Origin: Actinacidiphila alni
Lineage (GTDB): Bacteria > Actinomycetota > Actinomycetes > Streptomycetales > Streptomycetaceae
Length of the DNA stretch: 64,000 bases
Assembly: GCF_900112845.1 (NCBI RefSeq)
Contig: NZ_FONG01000012.1
Span: forward strand, 124,001-188,000
Direction: 5' to 3'
A program made the position numbers and the translations under genes. Shown here piece after piece: positions 1-8,895 of this stretch; position 1 is the stretch's first letter, and every line of letters begins with the position of its first letter. The notes beneath the pieces are model-generated. The model was not told the DNA's origin and did no database searches. It saw only the letters and a program-made list of their open reading frames with translations.

Positions 1-45
1 CGGGCCGTACAGCGTTTCCTGCATTGTGGGGGGAATCTGTGGGGC

Positions 46-960
46 TCAGGGGGACGTGGAGTCCCTCTCAAGCCGGCCGCGGCTCTCCAGCCGGTCGCGG
101 CCGAGGGTGTCCAGGACGTCCTCCTGGGCGTAGTAGACCTGGCGGCCGTCGCGGCTGCGCCGCCACTGGTGCTCGTCGGCGAGCCAGTGGACGGTGCCGG
201 CCGGGATGCGCCAGGCGGTGGAGATCTCCCGGGCGCTCAGGCCGGTGGGCCGGGCCGGGAGGTTGCGGTAGAGCGCCCGCCAGCGCTCGGGGGGCCAGGT
301 GTGGGTGGGGTCGGCGTCGCATTCGACGGCCGACGGGAGTGCCGAGCCCGGGTCGCGGGCGACCGCCGTGAGGCGGCCTCGGCAGCCGTTGGCGATGCAG
401 GGGCCGACGGGGATCCGCCGGTCGTGGCGCGGGCGCGCGATCCGCAGGGACCGCTGCACCAGCGCGTCGATCTCCGTCGCCGCGTCCTCGGCTGCCGGAT
501 GTACGGCCAGCCAGCCGAGATGGCGGCGGAGGAAGGCTGCGAGGGCCGGCACCGTCCGTAGGGGGAGACGGACGGTGCGGCCCTCGACTATCAGATCGGC
601 CCAGGAGGCGAGTGTGCCTCGTATGGCGGCGCGCGCCTCGACAGCCGGCCCGTTCAGGGGGATGCCGGGCCGGGCAGTGCCGGTCAGTCGGTCGCCGGAG
701 TCCGGCGCCGGTACGAGTGCCACCTCCAACTCGCCGTATACCCGGGGAAGCAAGGCGAGTTGCCGATCCAACCGCTCCTGGCAGGGAACGCACAGCGCAG
801 GATCCGTGTCGACACAAAGGTGTCCGCTACGGAAATCGATCTCCTGCTGCACTGCCGCTGTCCCTTCCTCGCCGGGGCGGTAAGAAGAGCGTTCCAGGAA
901 CAGGGTGATCCGGACAATGTCCACCGACCGGCCGGATTCTGCCATGGCGCAATCGCGCAT
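46..960 (-). CDS. Zinc-finger / helix-turn-helix hypothetical protein
   Basis: Protein of 304 residues that I cannot assign to a characterised family. The N-terminal half has a Cys cluster (about residues 49, 57, 60). A second Cys/His cluster follows in the last third (PCIANGC, then a downstream VEC and HTW), which resembles a small zinc ribbon. The C-terminal 55 residues (LSAREISTAWRIPAGTVHWL onwards) read as a DNA-binding helix-turn-helix that selects an excisionase/MerR-like fold. Similar proteins are common in Streptomyces, often near mobile or phage-derived genes, but no other phage gene is seen here. The start is uncertain: an in-frame ATG at 945 is equally possible and neither has a clear ribosome-binding site. 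Function is unknown; DNA binding is an inference from the HTH-like stretch. Confidence 0.6.
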   Translation of the reverse strand: MRDCAMAESGRSVDIVRITLFLERSSYRPGEEGTAAVQQEIDFRSGHLCVDTDPALCVPCQERLDRQLALLPRVYGELEVALVPAPDSGDRLTGTARPGIPLNGPAVEARAAIRGTLASWADLIVEGRTVRLPLRTVPALAAFLRRHLGWLAVHPAAEDAATEIDALVQRSLRIARPRHDRRIPVGPCIANGCRGRLTAVARDPGSALPSAVECDADPTHTWPPERWRALYRNLPARPTGLSAREISTAWRIPAGTVHWLADEHQWRRSRDGRQVYYAQEDVLDTLGRDRLESRGRLERDSTSP

Positions 961-977
961 CTACGGCGGTGTCAAGG

Positions 978-1469
978 TCACGAAGGAAGCTGCGCCTCAA
1001 TCGCCCCAATGACCTCGGCAGCCTCCGGCTCGGTGGCAGGACGGAATCGCCCGACGATCTCTCCCGAGGCGCTGACCAGGAACTTCTCGAAATTCCAGGT
1101 GATGTCACCGGCCTCGCCCGCCGCGTCGGGCACCTCGGTGAGCCTGGCGTAGAGCGGATGCCGGTTCACGCCATTGACGTCCGTCTTCTCCAGCAGCGGG
1201 AAGCTGACGCCGTAGGTGGTGGAGCAGAAGGTCTGGATCTCCTCGGCGCTGCCGGGCTCCTGGCCGCCGAACTGGTTGCACGGCACGCCCAGCACCGTGA
1301 AGCCGCGGTCGGCGTAGCGCTTCTGCAGCCGCTCCAGGCCCTCGTACTGCGGGGTCAGCCCGCACTTGGAGGCCACATTGACCAGCAGCAGGGCCTTGCC
1401 GCGGTGCTCGCCGAGGGTGGTGGGCGTGCCGTCGATGGTGTGCAGCGGAATGTCGTAGAGGGTGCTCAT
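978..1469 (-). CDS. Glutathione peroxidase family thiol peroxidase
   Basis: A 163-residue protein matching the bacterial GPx family in full length. It reduces hydroperoxides; actinobacterial members are expected to use thioredoxin or mycothiol-linked thiols because these organisms lack glutathione. Catalytic motifs are visible in order: NVASKCGLTPQY with the peroxidatic Cys near residue 36, a CNQFGGQEPG motif supplying the catalytic Gln, and TWNFEKF supplying the Trp/Asn. It is the Cys form, not selenocysteine. The start ATG follows a GGAG about 14 bases upstream. Just upstream lies a 15-bp direct repeat (1488-1518). It appears to be a single-gene unit, cytosolic, acting in oxidative defence. 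Confidence 0.93.
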   Translation of the reverse strand: MSTLYDIPLHTIDGTPTTLGEHRGKALLLVNVASKCGLTPQYEGLERLQKRYADRGFTVLGVPCNQFGGQEPGSAEEIQTFCSTTYGVSFPLLEKTDVNGVNRHPLYARLTEVPDAAGEAGDITWNFEKFLVSASGEIVGRFRPATEPEAAEVIGAIEAQLPS

Positions 1470-1487
1470 GGGTAAGGGGTCTCCTTC

Positions 1488-1518
1488 ATCGAGTGCCTGA
1501 GTAATCGAGTGCCTGAGT
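1488..1518. repeat. 15-bp direct repeat upstream of the peroxidase gene
   Basis: The sequence ATCGAGTGCCTGAGT occurs twice, at 1488-1502 and 1504-1518, one base apart. It sits between the peroxidase start and the end of the pentapeptide-repeat gene. It could be a regulator site or a simple slippage duplication; nothing distinguishes the two. Confidence 0.6.
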
Positions 1519-1541
1519 CGAACGATCGGGACAGGGCGCGC

Positions 1542-2195
1542 TCAGCGGTCCTTGACCGTGATGCCCAGGGTCCGGGCGAGCGCGGGGGCCAGGTCGAGCA
1601 GCTGCGCGGAGTCGATGACGGCGCCGCGCAGCGATTCGTACCCGTCGGCGAGGTCGATGGCGAGCGCGCCGCGCAGGTCGGCGTTCTTCAGCGTGGCACG
1701 GCCGAGGCGGGCGCGCTCCAGCCGGCTGCCGGCGAAGGTCACCCCGTTCAGCCTGGCCTCGCCGAAGTCGACGTCGCGCAGCACGCAGTCCTCGAAGGCC
1801 ACGTCGTGCAGCGCGGTGCCGCGCAGATTCACCGAGTCCAGCTTGCAGCGGCGGAAGACCACCCGGCGCAGCACGGCGCCGTACGCCTCCACGCCGGCCA
1901 GTGAGCAGGCGGTGAGCGCGGAGTCCAGCCAGTCGCTCTCGGCGAGCGAGACGCCGGTGAGGCGGCTGCCGGCCGCCCACAGGTCGTTGATCCTGGCGCG
2001 GCGCAGGGTGGTGCCGGTGAAGGTGCAGTCGGTGACCGCGCACTCCAGGAAGCGGGCGCCGTTCGCCGCGTCCTCCCCGACCGTGAGCCGGTCGAAGTGG
2101 ACGGTGTCGTAGTCCCCCTCGACGGCCAGCGGGCCGGTGTGGGGGCGCAGCAGATCGGCGTACGGGAGGTCGGCGAGTTCGTCCGGGGGCGTCAC
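1542..2195 (-). CDS. Pentapeptide-repeat protein
   Basis: About 217 residues from a GTG start at 2195 (VTPPDELADLPY). An ATG-initiated extension to 2294 would add a basic Pro/Arg-rich stretch that looks like translated promoter DNA, so I prefer the shorter form. From about residue 35 the protein is a run of A(D/N)LxX-type pentapeptides (LTGVSLAESDWLDSALTACS, ARLNGVTFAGSRLERARLGR and similar), predicted to fold as a right-handed quadrilateral beta-helix. The family includes DNA-mimic gyrase protectors (Qnr, MfpA) and many proteins of unknown role. No loop features typical of Qnr were identified, so the molecular function is left open. It is divergent from the FtsW/RodA gene. Confidence 0.85.
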   Translation of the reverse strand: MTPPDELADLPYADLLRPHTGPLAVEGDYDTVHFDRLTVGEDAANGARFLECAVTDCTFTGTTLRRARINDLWAAGSRLTGVSLAESDWLDSALTACSLAGVEAYGAVLRRVVFRRCKLDSVNLRGTALHDVAFEDCVLRDVDFGEARLNGVTFAGSRLERARLGRATLKNADLRGALAIDLADGYESLRGAVIDSAQLLDLAPALARTLGITVKDR

Positions 2196-2346
2196 CCGGC
2201 CAGCGTACGCGCGGGGTGCGACAGGCCGGGGCGGGGCTCGGGGCTGGGCTCGGGTCGGGGCCTGGGAGCGTCCGCCGGGCCGCCCGCGCCCCACCGGCGG
2301 CCCGACTTAACGGACATACACCCCACCCCTTGCTAGGTTGCAGCCC

Positions 2347-3741
2347 ATGAGCGCAACCAGCGCCGCGTCGGCGGACGCTCCCCCGGCCGCCGCCCGCCCG
2401 GCCAGGCGCCGCGGTGTGGAACTGTCGCTGATCGTCGCCGCGGTGCTGATCTCGGTGTACGGCTACGCGGAGGTCGGGCTCGCCAAGGACGGCGCGGTGC
2501 CGCCGGGCGCGGCCGGTTACGGCGCCGGGCTCGGGGTGCTGGCGCTGCTGGCGCACGGCGCGGTACGGGCCCGCGCGCCGTACGCCGATCCGCTGCTGCT
2601 GCCGATCGCGGTGCTGCTCAACGGCTTCGGGCTGGTGCTGATCTACCGCCTGGACCTGGAGCCGTCGCTCGGCGGCCGGGCCGCGCCGGCCCAGCTCATC
2701 TGGTCCACGCTCGGCGTCGCGCTGTTCATCGCGGTGGTGCTGGTGCTGCGCGACCACCGGGGTCCGGCGCGTTACGCGTACATCAGCGTGACCGGCGCGC
2801 TGCTGCTGATGGTGCTGCCGATCTTCTTCCCGGCCATCAACGGCGCCAAGATCTGGGTGCGGGTCGCCGGATTCTCCTTCCAGCCGGGCGAGTTCGCGAA
2901 GGTGCTGCTCGCGGTCTTCTTCGCCGCCTATCTGTCGGCCAACCGCGCGGCGCTGGCGTACGCGGGCCGCCGGGTGTGGCGGCTGCAGCTGCCGACCGGA
3001 CGGGTGCTCGGCCCGGTGGTGGCGATCTGGCTGATCAGCGTCGGTGTGCTGGTGGTGGAGCGGGACCTGGGCACCTCGCTGCTGTTCTTCGGCCTGTTCG
3101 TGATCATGCTGTACGTGGCGACCGGGCGGACCGGCTGGATCGCGGTGGGGCTGCTGCTGGCCGGGGTCGGCGCGGTCGCGGTCGGTCTGCTGGAGCCCCA
3201 CGTGCACAGCCGGGTGCAGGACTGGCTGCACCCCTTCGCGACGATCGACGCGGGCCTCGGCCCCAATCAGATCGCCCAGTCGCTGTTCGCCTTCGCCGAC
3301 GGCGGGGTGCTGGGCACCGGGCTCGGCCAGGGGCAGTCGGCGCTGATCGGCTTCGCCGCCAAGTCGGACTTCATCCTGGCGACGGCGGGCGAGGAGCTGG
3401 GCCTGGTCGGGCTGACCGCGCTGTTCCTGCTGTACGCGCTGCTGGTGGCGCGCGGCTTCCGGTCCGGGCTGGCGCTGCGCGACCCGTTCGGGCGGCTGCT
3501 CGCGGTGGGTCTTGCCTCGATCCTGGCGCTCCAGGTGTTCGTGATCGCCGGCGGGGTGATGGACCTGATCCCGATGACGGGCATGGCGATGCCGTTCCTG
3601 GCGCAGGGCGGCTCCTCGGTGGTCACCAACTGGATCATCGTGGCGCTGCTGATCCGGGTCAGCGACAGCGCCCGCCGGCCGGCGCCCGAGGTGTCCGCCG
3701 GGCCGCAGGAGCCGCTGACGCCGCTGGAGCGGACCCGGTGA
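2347..3741 (+). CDS. FtsW/RodA/SpoVE family peptidoglycan glycosyltransferase
   Basis: Integral membrane SEDS protein of 464 residues with about ten hydrophobic segments. It polymerises lipid II into glycan strands together with a class B PBP. The family signatures are visible: the long hydrophobic N-terminal half, a VRVAGFSFQPGEFAKVLL motif containing the conserved FQPGEFAK, and the C-terminal MTGMAMPFLAQGGSS signature. The ATG at 2347 lacks a Shine-Dalgarno sequence, and a TAGGTT -10-like hexamer lies at 2334-2339, only seven bases upstream, so the mRNA is probably leaderless. It overlaps the following PBP gene by four bases (GTGA), indicating translational coupling. This is a stand-alone SEDS/PBP pair rather than one inside a dcw or pknAB cluster, so a role in elongation, sporulation or branching cannot be decided. 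Confidence 0.94.
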   Translation: MSATSAASADAPPAAARPARRRGVELSLIVAAVLISVYGYAEVGLAKDGAVPPGAAGYGAGLGVLALLAHGAVRARAPYADPLLLPIAVLLNGFGLVLIYRLDLEPSLGGRAAPAQLIWSTLGVALFIAVVLVLRDHRGPARYAYISVTGALLLMVLPIFFPAINGAKIWVRVAGFSFQPGEFAKVLLAVFFAAYLSANRAALAYAGRRVWRLQLPTGRVLGPVVAIWLISVGVLVVERDLGTSLLFFGLFVIMLYVATGRTGWIAVGLLLAGVGAVAVGLLEPHVHSRVQDWLHPFATIDAGLGPNQIAQSLFAFADGGVLGTGLGQGQSALIGFAAKSDFILATAGEELGLVGLTALFLLYALLVARGFRSGLALRDPFGRLLAVGLASILALQVFVIAGGVMDLIPMTGMAMPFLAQGGSSVVTNWIIVALLIRVSDSARRPAPEVSAGPQEPLTPLERTR

Positions 3742-5198
3742 TCCGCTGTGTGCGGCACGCCGCCGCCTTCTGCTTCCTGCTGCTGGTCGCGCTGCTGGTC
3801 AACGCGGGCCGGGTGCAGGTGGTCCAGGCGGGTTCGTACAACGGCAATCCGGCGAACCGGCGGATCGCGATCGCCCGCTACGACCAGCCGCGCGGCGACA
3901 TCCTCGTCGGCGGCGCGCGGGTCACCGGGTCGCGGGACGGCGGCGGCCGGCTGCGGTATCTGCGCACCTACGCCAACGGTCCGCTGTACGCGCCGGTGAC
4001 CGGCTTCGCCTCGCAGCTGTACGGCACGACGCTGCTGGAGGGCACCGAGGACGACGTGCTGTCCGGCCAGGCCGAGGAGTTGGCGTCGGTGCCGCTGTGG
4101 AACGAGATCACCCGGGCCCGGCAGCGCGGCGGCGATGTGCACACCACGATCAGCGCGGCGGCGCAGCAGGCCGCCTACCGGGGTCTCGCGGGCCGCAGGG
4201 GCGCGGTGGCCGCGGTGGACCCGGCGACCGGGCGCATCCTGGCGCTGGTGTCGTCGCCGTCGTACGACCCGGCACTGCTGTCGGGCACCGGCACGGACAC
4301 CACCGGCGCCTGGCGGGAGCTGAACGCGGACACCGCGCAGCCGATGCTGGACCGGGCTATCCGGCAGACGTATCCGCCGGGTTCGACCTTCAAGGTCGTC
4401 ACGGCCGCCGCCGCGCTCCAGTCCGGCGAGGTCACCGACCTGCGGGCGCCGACACGGTCGCCGGACCCGTACCGGCTGCCGGGGACGACGGTCTCGATCG
4501 GCAATGAGGCGGGCGGCTGCGCGAACGCCAGTGTCTACGACGCCTTCCGGGTCTCGTGCAACACCGTCTTCGCCAAGTTGGGCGCCGACGTGGGGCTCGC
4601 CGGGATGACGGCGCAGGCGCAGGCGTTCGGCTTCAACGACACGCGGCTGCGGATCCCGCCGGCGGTGGCGAAGAGCAATTTCGACACGGCCATGAGCCCG
4701 GACCAGGTGGCGCTGTCCTCGATCGGGCAGTTCGACACCACCGCGACCCCGCTCCAGATGGCGATGGTGGCGGCGGCGGTCGGCAACGGCGGGACGCTGA
4801 TGACGCCGTATCTGGTGGACTCGGTGACCAATCACAGCGGCGCGACCGTCGCCGGCACCCAGCCGCGCACCCTGCACCGGGCGGTCAGCGGCGAGACGGC
4901 GCAGAAGCTCCAGCAGTTGATGGAGGCGGTGGTGAGCGAGGGCACCGGGACCAACGCGGCGATCCCCGGTGTCGTCGTCGGCGGCAAGACCGGCACCGCG
5001 CAGCACGGGGTGGACAACACCGGGACGCCGTACGCCTGGTTCATCTCCTACGCGAAGCCGCCCGGCGGCTCGTCCGCGTCCGTGGCCGTCGCGGTGGTCG
5101 TGGAGGACGCGGAGGCGGACCGGGCGGACATCTCCGGCGGCGGGAACGCGGCGCCGATCGCACGGTCGGTCATGCAGGCGGTGCTGGCGGGCGGCTAG
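3738..5198 (+). CDS. Class B penicillin-binding protein (PBP2/FtsI-like transpeptidase)
   Basis: A 486-residue D,D-transpeptidase that cross-links peptidoglycan outside the membrane. The GTG start at 3738 overlaps the stop of the SEDS gene (GTGA). A single N-terminal membrane anchor occupies about residues 8-25. Penicillin-binding motifs are in the expected order: SxxK at about 216-219 (PPGSTFKVV), SxN at 273-275 (VSCNTVF), and KTGT at 417-420 (GGKTGTAQ). The N-terminal dimerisation region is short, as in PbpA of mycobacteria and Streptomyces (about 490 residues). With the upstream FtsW/RodA homologue it forms a two-gene glycosyltransferase/transpeptidase unit. Confidence 0.95.
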   Translation: MIRCVRHAAAFCFLLLVALLVNAGRVQVVQAGSYNGNPANRRIAIARYDQPRGDILVGGARVTGSRDGGGRLRYLRTYANGPLYAPVTGFASQLYGTTLLEGTEDDVLSGQAEELASVPLWNEITRARQRGGDVHTTISAAAQQAAYRGLAGRRGAVAAVDPATGRILALVSSPSYDPALLSGTGTDTTGAWRELNADTAQPMLDRAIRQTYPPGSTFKVVTAAAALQSGEVTDLRAPTRSPDPYRLPGTTVSIGNEAGGCANASVYDAFRVSCNTVFAKLGADVGLAGMTAQAQAFGFNDTRLRIPPAVAKSNFDTAMSPDQVALSSIGQFDTTATPLQMAMVAAAVGNGGTLMTPYLVDSVTNHSGATVAGTQPRTLHRAVSGETAQKLQQLMEAVVSEGTGTNAAIPGVVVGGKTGTAQHGVDNTGTPYAWFISYAKPPGGSSASVAVAVVVEDAEADRADISGGGNAAPIARSVMQAVLAGG

Positions 5199-5211
5199 CG
5201 GCCGGCGGCGC

Positions 5212-5255
5212 CGGGAGGGCTCGGGGTCGCTCCGGGAGGGTTCGGGGTCACCTTC
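5212..5255. repeat. Imperfect tandem repeat, about 22 bp
   Basis: Two and a half copies of a G-rich unit (CGGGAGGGCTCGGGGTCGCT, then CGGGAGGGTTCGGGGTCACC, then CGGAGGGGTCAC) fill the short gap between the convergent PBP and deacetylase genes. There is no T-run or clear hairpin, so I do not call it a terminator. Confidence 0.5.
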
Positions 5256-5262
5256 GGAGGGG

Positions 5263-6120
5263 TCACTTCACCTTGGGGAAGCTGAAGGCGTAGCCCTGCT
5301 GCTTCAGCCACGGCAGCGCTTCCTTGAGCGCCTCGACGGTCTGCGAGCGGTCGCCACCGCCGTCGTGGAAGAGGATCGTCGGGCCGTTGTGGATCTCGTA
5401 CTTGATGGTCTGCATGATCGTGGCGACGCCGGGCCGGGAGAAGTCCTTGGTGTCGATGTTCCAGCCGAGCGGGCGCATGCCGTGCTGGGCGGCGAGGGCG
5501 CGGCTGGCCGGGGTGAAGGCGCCGCCCGGGGCGCGGTAGTACTGCACGGGCGCGCCGCCCGCCGCGTCCTGGATCATGCCGAGCGCGTCCATGATCTCCT
5601 TTTGCTGGTACGCGAACGGCTTGTGGTCCATCGACTCGTCGTGGCTGACGGTGTGGTCGCACAGCCGGTGCCCGGCGGCGACGACCGCGCGGACGAGGTC
5701 GGGGTGGGCCTTGGCCTGCGGGCCGATCATGCAGAAGGTGGCGTGCACCCCGTTGTCCTTGAGGACCTGGAGCACCTTGGGCGTCCAGACCGGGTCGGGG
5801 CCGTCGTCGATGGTGATGTTGACGGCCTGGCCCGGCGCCTCCGGCTGGTGCTGGATGGAGTCCGGGACCGGCGCCACGGTCGGCTTGTGGGTCGCCGGGT
5901 CGGCGCCCTCGCCGGAACTGCCGCCCTTGCCGCCGGTGCCGCCGTCGACGCCCCCGTTGACGCCGGTGGTGGTGCCGCCGTGCGCCGCCGCCCGGCCCGG
6001 GTGACGGGCCAGGGTGGCGCTGGCCACCGCCGCGACCACCACGACGAGCACCGCCATGGTGATGGCCAACGCCTGCGGCATCGCCTTGAGTCGTGCCAGC
6101 GAGAATCGCCGTCCGGTCAT
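5263..6120 (-). CDS. Secreted/anchored polysaccharide deacetylase (NodB fold)
   Basis: A 285-residue protein with an N-terminal hydrophobic anchor (about residues 17-38), a Gly/Thr-rich linker (45-75) and a NodB-homology carbohydrate esterase 4 domain. CE4 motifs are complete: TIDDGPD (D105, D106) for the catalytic base and metal, HTVSH (H156, H160) for the metal, YYRAPGG (R196), and a C-terminal FHDGG with the catalytic His at about 252. Members remove N- or O-acetyl groups from peptidoglycan, chitin or poly-GlcNAc; the substrate cannot be read from sequence. It is codirectional with the downstream CapA-like gene but separated by 231 bp, so a separate promoter is likely. Confidence 0.92.
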   Translation of the reverse strand: MTGRRFSLARLKAMPQALAITMAVLVVVVAAVASATLARHPGRAAAHGGTTTGVNGGVDGGTGGKGGSSGEGADPATHKPTVAPVPDSIQHQPEAPGQAVNITIDDGPDPVWTPKVLQVLKDNGVHATFCMIGPQAKAHPDLVRAVVAAGHRLCDHTVSHDESMDHKPFAYQQKEIMDALGMIQDAAGGAPVQYYRAPGGAFTPASRALAAQHGMRPLGWNIDTKDFSRPGVATIMQTIKYEIHNGPTILFHDGGGDRSQTVEALKEALPWLKQQGYAFSFPKVK

Positions 6121-6351
6121 CGTGTGTACCCGCCCGCCCTCGTCGTATCACTCGGCTGTCCGCGCGCCGTCCCGCGCGCGTCCCCCGGGTGCCGGCCGCC
6201 CGTACCGGGTTCGCACACCCGTCCGTTCTCCGTGCACCGCGACCGAATAGATGCGGGTCGGGTGGGGCCGGTTCCGCCCGTACCGTCCGGCGGTGCCGCC
6301 GTTACAGAATCCGGACGATGTACACGATCGGGGTACGGGACGGGCAGGCGG

Positions 6352-7548
6352 TCAGCGCGCGGGCGGCGCCGTGAGTCCGGTGCACCGGCGCAGTTGCGCG
6401 TACCGGTCGGTGATCCGCCGCCCGGCCGCGCCCTGCTGCGGCTGCGGTACGCCGGCGCCGTCCACCAGGCCCGGTGTGAAGGCGGCGCCGGTGACCTTGC
6501 CGCGGCTGACGGTCAGGGTGGTGACGCCGGTCTCGTCGGAGTTCGGGTACGGGGAGGTGCCGTACCAGAGGAAGTTGCCGAAGCCGTACGCCACATAGGT
6601 CGGGCCGAGCATGCCGGAGCCGAGCATCACATGGGCGTGGGTGCCGACCACCGCGGTGGCGCCGGCCGCGGACAGGTCGGCGGCGATCGACTTCTGGTCG
6701 GCCACCGGGCACTTCTGGCCCTCGACGCCCCAGTGCAGGTAGACCACCACGACGTCGGCGTGCGCCTTGGCGTCCCTGACCGCCTTCAGCAGCCGCGGCC
6801 GGTCCAGCGCGGAGGCGATACCGGGGGCGGTGGCGGTGGCCCGGAAGTTCTGGTTGGTGATGTCGTAGACCTGGCTGGCGGCGAGCACGGCGAGGCGGAC
6901 ACCGTTGACCGTGGTGGTGTACGGGCGGTACGCCTCGGCCGCGTCGGCGCCGATGCCGACGACCGGGACGGGCGCGTCGTGCTGGGCCGCGAGGCTGTCG
7001 GCCAGGCCCTGGGAGCCGTAGTCGACGGCATGGTTGTTGGCCATGGTGACGGCGTCGACGCCGGAGCGCTGGAGTGCGCTCAGCGCGTCCGGGGTGGTCC
7101 TGAAGTGGTACTTCTTGGCCTGCGCGGTGCCGCGGGTGGTGATCGCGGACTCCAGGTTGACCATCGAGAAGTCGGCGGCGGCCAGCGTCCGCGACATCGG
7201 GCCGAGCGCCGGGGTGACGCCGAGCCGGCCGGCGGTGCGCTCGGTGAAGTGGACGTCACCGGCGAAGGCGAGGGTCACCGTGCCGGTGGGCTCGGCGGGG
7301 CGGGAGGCGGCGTCCACGGTGGGCTTCAGCGAAGGCATCGCGGTCGTGGTCGCGGTCGAATCCGTAGCGGGCCGGGCGCCGCTCTCCGTACGCGGGGCGG
7401 AGCCGCTGTCGCGGCCGTAGGCCGCGTACGCCGAGCCGGCGGCGGCGAGCAGCAGGACGGCGCCGCCGACCGCGGTGTTTCTTCGGCGGCGCCGCGCCCT
7501 GGCCCGGCGTATTTCGCGCCGCGACCGCGGCCGGTGTCCCTCGCTCAT
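6352..7548 (-). CDS. CapA-family (poly-gamma-glutamate synthesis type) metallophosphatase-like protein
   Basis: A 398-residue protein with a basic N-terminus and a single transmembrane/signal segment at about residues 22-45, followed by a Ser/Thr/Ala-rich linker and a PGA_cap domain of the calcineurin-like phosphoesterase fold. Metal-site motifs are visible: FAGDVHFTE, ANNHAVDYG, YLHWGVE and GTHAHV. In Bacillus, CapA belongs to poly-gamma-glutamate synthesis and anchoring, but no capB/capC partners are present here. In actinobacteria such single genes are usually of unknown role. The product probably acts outside the membrane. Neighbours on both sides also act on the envelope or are redox enzymes. 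Confidence 0.88.
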   Translation of the reverse strand: MSEGHRPRSRREIRRARARRRRRNTAVGGAVLLLAAAGSAYAAYGRDSGSAPRTESGARPATDSTATTTAMPSLKPTVDAASRPAEPTGTVTLAFAGDVHFTERTAGRLGVTPALGPMSRTLAAADFSMVNLESAITTRGTAQAKKYHFRTTPDALSALQRSGVDAVTMANNHAVDYGSQGLADSLAAQHDAPVPVVGIGADAAEAYRPYTTTVNGVRLAVLAASQVYDITNQNFRATATAPGIASALDRPRLLKAVRDAKAHADVVVVYLHWGVEGQKCPVADQKSIAADLSAAGATAVVGTHAHVMLGSGMLGPTYVAYGFGNFLWYGTSPYPNSDETGVTTLTVSRGKVTGAAFTPGLVDGAGVPQPQQGAAGRRITDRYAQLRRCTGLTAPPAR

Positions 7549-7683
7549 CGGACAAGCGTACGATCCGCTTTTCGCGGGGCGGCTGTCGACCGGGTCACAG
7601 CCGGTCGGTCACGGCCACCTGCCGGAACACGTCCGGTCGGATCGCGTCCGGCCAGGTCGCCGCCGGCCGGGGCGTGCCCCCGT

Positions 7684-8790
7684 TCAGTCCTGGGCGCCCT
7701 GCGCGATCATGTCGGTCACCTCCGCCACCCGCTCCCGCTCCTCCGCCGCGAAGCGTTCCGCGTCGAGCTTCTCGGCGATCTCCTCGTCCTGGTCCATCAG
7801 CAGGTCGAGATTGGAGTCGCCGAGGTCGAAGACGCCCATGTCGAGGTACGCCTTCTGAAGGCGCGGCCCCCACAGGCCGATGTCCTTCACGCAGGGCACG
7901 ATCCGGCTGAAGAGCAGCTTGCGGAACAGGTGCAGGAATTCCGAGCGCTCGGTCATCTCCGCGGCCTCGTCGGTCGGGATACCGAAGTTCTCCAGCACCT
8001 CCAGGCCGCGCAGCCGGTCCCGCATCAGGTAGCAGCCCTCGATGACGAAGTCCTCGCGCTCGCGCAGTTCGGTGTCGGACAGCTGCTTGTAGTAGTCGCG
8101 CAGCGCCATCCGCCCGAAGGCGACGTGCCGGGCCTCGTCCTGCATGACGTACGCCAGGATCTGCTTGGGCAGCGGCTTGGTGGTGGTGTCGCGGATCATG
8201 CCGAAGGCGGCCAGCGCCAGGCCCTCGATGAGCACCTGCATGCCGAGGTAGGGCATGTCCCAGCGGGAGTCGCGCAGGGTGTCGCCGAGCAGCGCCTGGA
8301 GATTGTCGTTGATCGGGTAGACCATGCCGACCTTGTCCTGGAGGAAGCGGCCGTACACCTCGGCGTGCCGGGCCTCGTCCATGGTCTGGGTGGCGGAGTA
8401 GAACTTCGCGTCCAGGTCGGGCACCGACTCCACGATCCGCGCGGCGCAGATCATCGCGCCCTGCTCGCCGTGCAGGAACTGGCTGAACTGCCAGGCGGTG
8501 TAGTGCTGGCGCAGCAGCCCGCGGTCGCGCGCGTTCATCGCGTCCCAGTAGCGGCTGCCGTAGATCGACATGGCCTCGTCGGGGGTGCCGAGCGGGTCGT
8601 ACGGGTCGACCTCCAGGTCCCAGGCGATCCGCTTGGCCGCGTCCCACTGCTTGTCCTTGCCCTTCTGGTAGAGGGCGAGCAGGCGTTCGCGACCGTCGCC
8701 GTACTCCCAGGAGAAGCGGGCGGCGCCCTGGGCCGGGACCTGCCAGATCCACTCGGTGGGCGGCTGGGTGTACAGACCTTCCGTCGACAT
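7684..8790 (-). CDS. Ferritin-like diiron protein
   Basis: A 368-residue protein whose core carries two helical diiron signatures, MDEARHAEVYGRF and QDEARHVAFGRMAL, each an ExxH motif, plus the earlier Glu in FLHGEQGAMIC. This is the four-helix-bundle ferritin-like/ribonucleotide-reductase-like fold used by oxygenases and N-oxygenases. The ATG at 8790 (MSTEGLYTQPP) was preferred to one at 8838, which lies in the shared promoter region. It is transcribed away from the AurF-like diiron gene at 8896, suggesting the two are co-regulated and may act on related substrates. The reaction is unknown. Confidence 0.85.
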   Translation of the reverse strand: MSTEGLYTQPPTEWIWQVPAQGAARFSWEYGDGRERLLALYQKGKDKQWDAAKRIAWDLEVDPYDPLGTPDEAMSIYGSRYWDAMNARDRGLLRQHYTAWQFSQFLHGEQGAMICAARIVESVPDLDAKFYSATQTMDEARHAEVYGRFLQDKVGMVYPINDNLQALLGDTLRDSRWDMPYLGMQVLIEGLALAAFGMIRDTTTKPLPKQILAYVMQDEARHVAFGRMALRDYYKQLSDTELREREDFVIEGCYLMRDRLRGLEVLENFGIPTDEAAEMTERSEFLHLFRKLLFSRIVPCVKDIGLWGPRLQKAYLDMGVFDLGDSNLDLLMDQDEEIAEKLDAERFAAEERERVAEVTDMIAQGAQD

Positions 8791-8829
8791 CGGCGGCTCC
8801 AATCCCTGTGCGCGAGGTCTTGACGGGCT

Positions 8830-8860
8830 TGTTGACACAGAGTCTCATAAGACCTGTACC
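8830..8860. promoter_or_regulatory. Shared intergenic dyad between two divergent diiron genes
   Basis: The 105-bp divergent spacer holds TTGACA (8832-8837) and an imperfect inverted repeat, ACAGAGTCT-CATA-AGACCTGT (about 8837-8857). The position between two divergent genes and close to a TetR gene makes it a candidate repressor operator. No well-matched -10 hexamer accompanies the TTGACA. Confidence 0.4.
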
Positions 8861-8895
8861 GCTGGTAACCCTCATGCGCCGGAGGCCACTTCACG

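Noticed and set aside
1..960. Possible prophage edge suggested by the zinc-finger/HTH protein
   Set aside because: No integrase, terminase, capsid, attachment-site or tRNA feature is present nearby.
4969..8823. Long plus-strand reading frame of over 1200 codons antisense to the deacetylase, CapA and ferritin-like genes
   Set aside because: High GC leaves few stop codons in the opposite frames. The product is Arg/Gly/Val-rich with no domain, and the minus-strand genes have clear families.
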